Shown here: positions 57,282-64,000 of the stretch, piece after piece
Layout of the letters: each line of letters opens with the position of its first letter
Position numbering within the stretch: position 1 is the first letter of the stretch
Made by a program: the position numbers and the translations under genes
DNA from: Calliphora vicina
Taxonomy: Eukaryota; Arthropoda; Insecta; Diptera; Calliphoridae
Assembly: GCF_958450345.1 (NCBI RefSeq)
Contig: NC_088784.1
Location: 44,206,278 to 44,270,277 of the forward strand
Length of the DNA: 64,000 bases
Direction of reading: 5' to 3'
The notes under the pieces: generated by a model
Database searches by the model: none
Seen by the model: only the letters and a program-made list of their open reading frames with translations
Told to the model about the DNA's origin: nothing

Positions 57282-59063
57282 ACCAGTTCTACTCGCATCA
57301 CAATGTATGAAAAACGGTTGTGAAAAGTCTGGACTATGTAGAACTGGAGCTGTACTCAAATGGGTCTTTAAAACTTCAAAAGCTTTCTGAGCTTCATCGG
57401 TCCAAATAAATTTTCTTTTTCCTTTCAACAAATCAGTTATTGGTGTAGTAACAGCAGCATAGTTGCGGATAAACTTCCGGTACCATCCTGTCATTCCCAA
57501 AAATCTACGGACTTGTTTAACGGATCTGGGGACTGGAAAATTTGTTATTGCGGATATTTTATCCGGATCTGTGCGTATTACCCCATTTCCGACTACATGA
57601 CCTAAATATCTAACCTCATTGACGCAAAAGTGACTTTTTTCAATGTTAATTGTTAGTCCTGCCTCCCTTATTTTCCTAGCTATGGTGCTTAGAACCTCAA
57701 GATGCCTTTCAAAAGTTTCCGATATAATAAGCAAATCGTCAAGATAGACGAACACTTCCATCCTGAGAGCCGGAGGTATAACCTTGTCCATCAAACGTGA
57801 CATGGTTTGTGGAGCATTACATAGCCCAAAAGGCATGACTGTGAAGTGGTATAATGGTCTCCCAGGAACGGTAAATGCCGTCTTATCTTTAGATCCTGAA
57901 TCTAGGGGAATCTGCCAAAAAGCATCTTTGAGGTCCAAGCTCGTTATAAACTCCGCTTTTGGTAACCTACTCAATATGCCATCAATATGTGGTAGTGGGT
58001 AAGCATCTCCTACAGTGAGCGCATTCAATTTTCGGCTATCTAGACAGAGTCTGTTTTTTCCAGGTTTTCGATGAAGAACTACAGGAGATGACCAAGCACT
58101 GTTGGATTCCTCAATTACCCCAAGAGCTATCATCCGATCAAGTTCCTCATATATTAGTTTCTCAACTGCTGGGGATACAGGAAAATGTCGCTGTTTTACA
58201 GGTCTTGCATCTCCAGTGTCAATAACATGAGATAACATATTCGTCCTACCTAAGCCTTTCTTCGTAAATGAAGGAAACATATTAACAACACATTCAAGGC
58301 GTTGTTTTTGAATTGAGCTAAGAGTAAGCTGACCATCCAATTCATTGAGCTCATGAAAAGATTCAGGCTGCACCATTACCGATGGAAGTAAATCAAATGA
58401 TTCCCAGAAATCAATTCCAAGAAAAAGATCTTTTTCAAGACTTGGGATAATGAAAATGGTTAAGGGTTTTTCCACACCTTTAAAAGAAATTTTCGTATCA
58501 ACAAATCCAACAATCCGCTGGCTATTTCCATCCGCCGTCTTTACAGATGAGTTTAACTTCTTATACGGATAACCCGCGTCCATATATCTTTCGGCGGCCT
58601 TAGACCCCAAACAACTAATAGACGCTCCCGTGTCCATCAAACCTAAGAATTTATTTCCAAAAAGCACTACTTCTGCATATGGCCTAATGTCACCTGGTTT
58701 ATTTAAAACGGAACAAATTATTTTCTTTCTAGAGCGCTTAACTTTTTGCCAGAATGATTTAATACGTTTCCCAGAACGGTTGGACTTACTGCTGCTATTG
58801 TTGTTAATATCGTCTTCACTATCACTAATAATATGTCGACGTATTTCGAAATATTCCTTTAAACGTTCATGAAATGGTTTAAAATGTGTCAACAATTGGT
58901 TTTCTCTAAAACTATATTTCTGGTCGGGAATTTTAATCTCATTTTCATTTATTTTTTTGTTGTTTTCAGAAATTAATAAAATATCAGATGGAGTTTCTAA
59001 TTCGCTCCTGTAATAGTTTGATCCTGTGATTTCTGTGCACTTCGTAGTGCACTCGCTTTCCCG
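57168..59063 (-). pseudogene. pol: pol, 5' part: protease, reverse transcriptase, start of RNase H
   Basis: The frame opens just upstream of the slippery site and is entered at the CGG codon at 59063 by -1 frameshifting from gag; no ATG is needed. The aspartic protease active site is LMDTGASISCLG (near 58620-58640). RT motifs are SPVVLHRKPGKNRLCLDSRK, MPFGLCNAPQTMSRLMD and FVYLDDLLI (catalytic YLDD near 57730-57750). RNase H begins FIHCDASRTGI and then the frame is lost at about 57275-57281, directly after its first catalytic Asp. The family spacing suggests a net loss of about four bases there. RNase H and integrase therefore cannot be made from this copy. Confidence 0.92.
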
Positions 59064-60574
59064 TTTTTTGGATTACATTTCTTGCAATTTGGTTTATAAG
59101 TATCAGGTAAACCGCAGCCGTAACAAAAAATAGTGCGCTCAGATAGGCAGTTCTGATATCCATGACCTGATTTCCTACAATTCCAACAGGTAAAACTAAG
59201 CGCAGAAATATCAGGATTATCTACATTTGATTCATCTAAAATCTCATCACAAAAATCGTTCCCCAGTTCAGCAATTCGTCGTTGAGATCCAAATGGACGT
59301 GTTACATAAGTGTTATGCTTTCTACGCATATCTTGAATAAAGGACTCACGTCGTCTACAGGTGTCGCGTAAATGCTCAACGGAATAAATTTGCATGTTAA
59401 GCATTTCATGTTGGATTTCCGGGAGCAAATTGCGTCGCAAAATTTCAACTAACGTTTTATCAGGTAGAGGTTCGTTAAGACGGTCAGTCAAGTGAACTAT
59501 TGACTCATAGAAACTATCGAACGTTTCATTTGGTTTCTGCTTCCGGTCCCTAATTAGTTCGCCAATATCAACATCCGTGCGTGAATCACGGTACTGTTGC
59601 CTCAATGCATTACACAAGCCAGGCCAGGTTATGGATGGAACAGATCTATGGAATCGCCAGAACCAGTCACTAGCTTTTCCATCAAAAAGTGAACTGGCAT
59701 TACGACAAAGCAGATCATAATTTCCCTGTAGAGTTTGGATTGTTAAGGCCTCTATCCTATAAATAAAATTTTCAACAGATAAACTGTTGGGCCCCCCACA
59801 AAATTTTATCTTCCAGTTTGAGATAATCTGCAAGACCTTATCTGGCCTAACATTAAGATCAGATGGATAAGTTCCATGTGATGAAGTTGAGTTAGGCCCT
59901 GTGTTAGGCGGAATAGGATCTATCTGACCCCGCAGATTACCATCACCATTATTCCCATTTGAATCTAAACCTAAAAGTTCCCTAAATGCACGCTCTTCTA
60001 CAGCAGGAAGAGTCTGCATTCCATGAGGTGGAGTTGGCTGTAATGCGGGCTGGGGAGCAGGTGTTTGTGGAATAGCGGGAGTTATAAGATTTAAACGTGA
60101 GAGACTCGTCTGTATATTCGTTTCTACTAATTTAGCAATCTGATTACTTAAGGATGAAAACAACTGAGCCTGTTGAGCGGAAACAAAGGACGATACCATT
60201 TCCTGCAGAGATTCAGAAGTAATGTTAGTTGGTAATACTGACAAATTTTGATTTGAAGTCTCAGCCATATTGGCGGTAGAAGTATTTATTGAAGTATTGT
60301 TTTGATCCATATTTGGTTCTTTTTCCGCAGAGGTTTTATTTTGTGATCTTGTCGTAGATTGTGTATCATTCACTATTCTGGCATTACATATAGGACAGTA
60401 TGGTCTCACTTTTAAAATTTTCGATAAACAGCTCTTATGAAATACATGACCACAGATAGTAATATGCATATAAGATCTGATGGTAATAGCACTTTGACAT
60501 GCGTCACAATTAGGAGTTTTATCAGAAATAGCAATAGGCTCAGGATTTTCAGAAACCTGATCATTACTTGACAT
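58997..60574 (-). CDS. gag: Gag with N-terminal RING-H2 finger and zinc knuckle
   Basis: Structural protein of the element, 525 residues. I start at ATG 60574 (MSSNDQVSENPE), the first ATG of the frame; the frame is open a little upstream without an ATG. Residues 23-63 fit a RING-H2 finger exactly: CDAC, 14 residues, CGHVFHKSC, 10 residues, CPIC. A Gln/Pro-rich and Asn-rich linker (about 70-245) follows. Next is a retrotransposon capsid-like region (VENFIYRIEALT, FDSFYESIVHLTDRL, LVEILRRNLLPEIQHEML), then the CCHC knuckle CWNCRKSGHGYQNC and a second, odd Cys cluster (CYGCGLPDTYKPNCKKC). The frame is intact. A RING in Gag suggests a ubiquitin-ligase or protein-interaction role, which is inference. 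Confidence 0.92.
   Translation of the reverse strand: MSSNDQVSENPEPIAISDKTPNCDACQSAITIRSYMHITICGHVFHKSCLSKILKVRPYCPICNARIVNDTQSTTRSQNKTSAEKEPNMDQNNTSINTSTANMAETSNQNLSVLPTNITSESLQEMVSSFVSAQQAQLFSSLSNQIAKLVETNIQTSLSRLNLITPAIPQTPAPQPALQPTPPHGMQTLPAVEERAFRELLGLDSNGNNGDGNLRGQIDPIPPNTGPNSTSSHGTYPSDLNVRPDKVLQIISNWKIKFCGGPNSLSVENFIYRIEALTIQTLQGNYDLLCRNASSLFDGKASDWFWRFHRSVPSITWPGLCNALRQQYRDSRTDVDIGELIRDRKQKPNETFDSFYESIVHLTDRLNEPLPDKTLVEILRRNLLPEIQHEMLNMQIYSVEHLRDTCRRRESFIQDMRRKHNTYVTRPFGSQRRIAELGNDFCDEILDESNVDNPDISALSFTCWNCRKSGHGYQNCLSERTIFCYGCGLPDTYKPNCKKCNPKNGKASALRSAQKSQDQTITGAN
59035..59052 (-). promoter_or_regulatory. Hairpin downstream of the slippery site
   Basis: On the minus strand GTGCACT-ACGA-AGTGCAC forms a 7-bp stem with a 4-base loop, starting 10 bases after the slippery heptamer; spacing is slightly long but plausible for a frameshift stimulator. 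Confidence 0.7.
59063..59069 (-). promoter_or_regulatory. -1 ribosomal frameshift slippery heptamer A AAA AAC
   Basis: Minus strand A-AAA-AAC is in the correct phase with gag codons. The pol frame has a TAA just upstream, opens across the heptamer and runs into protease, so a -1 slip here gives Gag-Pol. The overlap of gag and pol is about 65 bases. Confidence 0.85.
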
Positions 60575-61309
60575 TTTGACAAATAAAATTTTTAAAAACA
60601 ATTTCAAGACAAAAAAAATATGCTAACGCAATAAGTACTCAGTTACGATATAAATGAAAATCAATTAGAAACAAAATAATAGCGGAGTTGTTTTGATACA
60701 GTAATTCCAAAAAATGAAAATGTATTATCTTTTCGAACGGCTATAAGTAAAATAAATCAATTCCAAAGACACAAGATACATTTAAGTTTAGCTAATGAAA
60801 TGCAAAAAAAAAATATTGATTGAAGTACACAGTAAAAAAAATTGAGAGGTAAATAAAAATATGTAAATTGTTCTGTTTGTTGTTTTTTTCTTGGAATACA
60901 TTGTGTAGAAAAATATAAATTAAATTTAATAATTCATTGTTGTGTAATTCTTAGATATGTCCAGAACTCAGTATTCTGCTTTGGATAGCTCATCTTATAA
61001 AGCAATATTTCCATTCTCAGCAATAAGATAAAAAAACTAATTTATATAATGCTAACTGTGGACAGATTTAGATTATTCTTCCAAAAACTGTATTCCAAAC
61101 AGATTGCATGACAGAAAAAAACTGTGAAGAAAATTGAGTATTGAGGATTTATCGGTTGAATATGAAAATTTTCAATTGAATCATAAACAAATTCCAAACA
61201 AAATCTCAAAACTCATAAAAGATTACAAAATGTAATAATAGGAGCCGAACACGTTCAATCACTATTTAAATGATTGTGAGAAGATGTTATTACCAAAAAT
61301 TGCCTACAT
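60575..61309 (-). other. Leader (5' UTR) between primer site and gag
   Basis: Non-coding, AT-rich, about 735 bases. Packaging or internal initiation signals could lie here, but none is recognisable by eye. Confidence 0.6.
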
Positions 61310-61333
61310 GTTCGGGCCCCACGTTGGGCGCCA
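61310..61333 (-). promoter_or_regulatory. Primer-binding site for tRNA-Lys
   Basis: The plus strand equals the 3' end of insect tRNA-Lys including CCA (..CCCCACGTTGGGCGCCA), 24 bases with one mismatch to the tRNA as I remember it. It begins 5 bases inside the LTR edge. It is a primer site, not a tRNA gene: the rest of a tRNA is absent. Confidence 0.88.
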
Positions 61334-61338
61334 TAATT

Positions 61339-63771
61339 TGTAACGTGCATAACCCAAAAACTTGAAATGAATGGCAGATGTTGAGGTGGAATCATTCTTG
61401 AAACGGGCACGCTTTTACACCGGCCTTATAACTCGTCGATAATGGGGGGGTTCACGGTTTCACTAGTCCAATTGCCACACGGTTACACTTTAAACAAATT
61501 TTATTATTATGCGTGCTCACAGAGTCTAAAGACATATCCAAACAACAACTATAAATCGATTTAATTTAATTATTTCATTACTAGATAGACTGTAATGTAT
61601 TTGCCCACCCTACCATGATCATAAACATAATTATTCCGCAAATCTTCATCAATTTATGATCCCTTTAAAAAAAACTCTACAACAACTGTATTTCCTTGAT
61701 TAAACAAACAAACAGATTGAATTTAAGTTTAGGCATACATATTTAATAAATAAAATTAAATCGATAATGAAAATATAAAATGAAATTCAAATATATAAAT
61801 AATACTCATTAAGAACTAATAATTTAAAAAAAAATGAAATGCAAAAAAAATGTGTTTCACAGTTAAAACCAAAACATAAAATAAAAATTATAAAATAAAG
61901 TAGGGTTCCAGCTAAAATAAGTGAATTGAAATTTAATAGAATAACATGCGTTTAATTAAAAAGATCCAATTTGACCGATAAAACAAATAAATAAAAAAAA
62001 AAAGATCAAAATTTTAGCTGGTCACCCCAAACAAAAAAAATGAATTTAGTAACATCATTAAGTAAACACAATAAAATAAAATGTAAGTAAAAGAATAATA
62101 AAACAAAACAAAACTCACTTATTCCAGCGCTCACATATCCAAAGATCTTTGTTGATGTTGAAGCTGAAGATTATCCTTCTCTTACATTCATATGTTAAGA
62201 GTGATGTTGCTGAATGAAATGTTTATAAACAAATTAACAGTGTAATATGTTGATACAAATAGTTAACATTGGAGAACTTTCAAAGCACTTTTAAAACTTA
62301 AGAATATTTAACATGAGCAAAAGTCAATAAAATAAGAACTTTTCTTTGTATTTCGAATGTTAATAACATTAAAATTTATAAAAATATGCATGCAAAACGT
62401 AATACACAAAATTTAAAGACTTTTGCTTTTGCTAATTATTACACTAAAACAACAAAAAAAATAGAATAAAAAAAACATAAGAACAAAAGTTGATAAATAA
62501 CAACAGTTAAATGATTTTTTCCGATTTAACAAAAAAACACGTTCTTTTTAAGTTTTATGATTGAATTAATTAATTGTTAACAGAAACATAAATTGACACA
62601 TTTTAAACTAACTATTTTTAACACTTTTCTTTTAAAATATTATCATGTGGAGATTACTGATATATACAAATTTTTAATTTCTCTCTTTCTTTAAATTTTC
62701 CTTTAGTATAACATATTAATATCATTTTTTTTTCTTTTAAAACTTTTTAATATTTTTCTTTTTAGCACTTTTGATTTTTAAAACAATTCTAATTGGCGTT
62801 CAACTTTAAATTTTAATATTATATATCACTTAAATATATTTGAACTATATTTACATATGTTCCTATTTTTTTATTGCTGCACTTCACTTAATCAATTGTT
62901 TTGCCATCACTTGCTCTAATTAGACTGAAGAATATTAAATAAATTGTGACCAGTAGAGATTACCATATTGTTGGTGTCATAAAAATAAATGTTGAAGAGA
63001 GGATTAAATTAAAGCTTCTTCTTCACCACAGAATCACCAAGAGGAATTTATCAATTTGTTATTGTGTATTAGGTGCCAAATCTAGATTTACAAGAATAAA
63101 AGATACCCAATAAGAATTTATATAAAAGAGCAATTAAATAATTAAAATATTACCCTATTGAGATGGCACCAGGGAGTAAAAAGCTTTGAAATTAGGTTCA
63201 ATTGGATTAAAGTCTATTGGAAATGGGCTTTCTGCAATTATAATGCTCAGATCTATGCTTTATTTATGATGCTTAATTTTGTATCTGGGAAATCCAATCT
63301 TAAAGCACTTTTACCAATGTAAATGAAAGCTAATTAAATACATTAAAACAAAATAATGCATTTTGGACCAAGTTTCATACTTACAATTTGGGCAAATAAT
63401 AGAAAATATCGTGGTTATAATTGTTAAGATAAACACTTTATGTTGCTTCAATTTTAATTTTAATAGACGCTTATCCTGAAGTATAATGGCGGACAAATAG
63501 CATTTTTCCTACCAAGAAAGCTCGGTTTAGACTCCAAATCTTGGCGCGGAAAATGGTTAGCATTTTCGCTTCAAAAAGGGAATACCAAAATTGGTAATAA
63601 AAAAACAGGTAAACGTCAAACAACAGATAGCTCAATAAGTGTGGTAAAAATATCTTTACCTATAGATGGCGTCTACTCATCAACGAAAAGAGCGTTAGCA
63701 TTGTAGACAATTCAAAAAGAAAAAAAATTAACCAAAAAAAAAAAAAAAAATACAAATACAAGCTCATTACA
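61339..63771 (-). mobile_element. Shared LTR (5' LTR of this element, 3' LTR of the next)
   Basis: 2433 bp, TGTAATGAGC...GCACGTTACA on the minus strand. On its right is not host DNA but a polypurine tract and pol end, so it also serves as the 3' LTR of an adjoining copy. Confidence 0.92.
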
Positions 63772-64000
63772 AATCTCCCCCGCCAAAATCTGACTTTACA
63801 GGTAAATAACCAAAAAAAAAGGCAGATCGAGCTTGCAAAAATGAGCTGGTTACAAAGAACTGCATTTATTGGCGAATGTCTTTTGCATGATACCTTCCCA
63901 GTAATGTTCCCTTCAAATCTTCTAGCTCATAATAACTATTACCAAGTTTTCGTCTTATGCGGGCCTTTAGAAAAGTTGGGGCTAGTTTTGAGTTATATCC
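63772..64000 (-). mobile_element. pol: Second tandem copy: polypurine tract and pol 3' end (partial)
   Basis: Matches 55554-55782 with no difference that I can see: polypurine tract 63772-63784, pol stop at 63866-63868, then the integrase C-terminus running off the window. It shows a head-to-tail arrangement LTR-internal-LTR-internal. Confidence 0.92.

Larger units (their letters stand above)
53123..63771 (-). mobile_element. Ty3/Gypsy retrotransposon with RING-finger Gag, 10.65 kb
   Basis: Order on the minus strand: LTR (63771-61339), tRNA-Lys primer site, leader, gag, -1 frameshift signal, pol (protease, RT, RNase H, integrase), polypurine tract, LTR (55553-53123). RT before integrase assigns it to Ty3/Gypsy. 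There is no room for env between pol and the LTR (about 95 bp). The very long LTRs, tRNA-Lys primer and absence of env recall the Osvaldo/Ulysses group; that placement is from memory and not tested. Confidence 0.93.

Noticed and set aside
61310..61333. tRNA-Lys gene
   Set aside because: Only the 3' 24 bases of the tRNA are present and they lie at the primer site of a retrotransposon.

Overview
The window is AT-rich eukaryotic DNA and reads as a transposon graveyard of a higher fly. The call 'dipteran' is an inference. It rests on fly-type short introns (57-65 bp), a jockey-clade LINE, Tc1, PIF/Harbinger and hAT elements, and a Ty3/Gypsy element whose primer-binding site matches insect tRNA-Lys. 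I find no intact host gene. Every recognisable protein is encoded by a mobile element or is broken, except the Gag of the Ty3/Gypsy element. Two or three short exon-like pieces may be host gene fragments.

Layout. 0-6 kb: a dispersed repeat, a 1.57-kb foldback element, a Harbinger-like MITE and a complete Tc1 element whose transposase has one nonsense codon. 6-9.6 kb: three solo LTRs of one family, one of them split by a MITE. 9.6-13.4 kb: a possible two-exon gene start, cut off by a large foldback element that carries another foldback in its loop. 13.9-16.4 kb: a dispersed fly repeat, a PIF/Harbinger transposase pseudogene and a 5'-truncated jockey-like reverse transcriptase. 17-25 kb: hAT elements with perfect 8-bp duplications, and a Harbinger MITE inside a mariner-type element inside a palindromic AATTGG-rich element. 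25.2-30.6 kb: a 5.4-kb hAT element with an 8-bp duplication, its own decayed transposase and further nested elements. 31-34 kb: a tandem repeat, a MITE and a broken MADF-domain gene.

34.4-44.9 kb: one old terminal repeat has been interrupted three times, by a 1.9-kb hAT (8-bp duplication), by a 4.05-kb element with about 740-bp terminal repeats and 4-bp ATAT duplications, and by a 4.0-kb Harbinger-like element (TTA). The 4.05-kb element carries a broken transposase-like protein of a family I cannot assign to a named superfamily. The 1.57-kb foldback at 1541-3106 is its non-autonomous relative. 45-53 kb: MITEs, direct repeats, a hAT C-terminal remnant split by a MITE, and two putative exons flanking a MITE-filled intron.

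53.1-64 kb: a young Ty3/Gypsy retrotransposon on the minus strand with 2.43-kb LTRs. It has a tRNA-Lys primer site, a Gag with an N-terminal RING-H2 finger plus a zinc knuckle, a textbook -1 frameshift signal, and a Pol (protease-RT-RNase H-integrase) broken inside RNase H. The right-hand LTR runs straight into the polypurine tract and pol end of a second copy, so at least two elements share an LTR in tandem.
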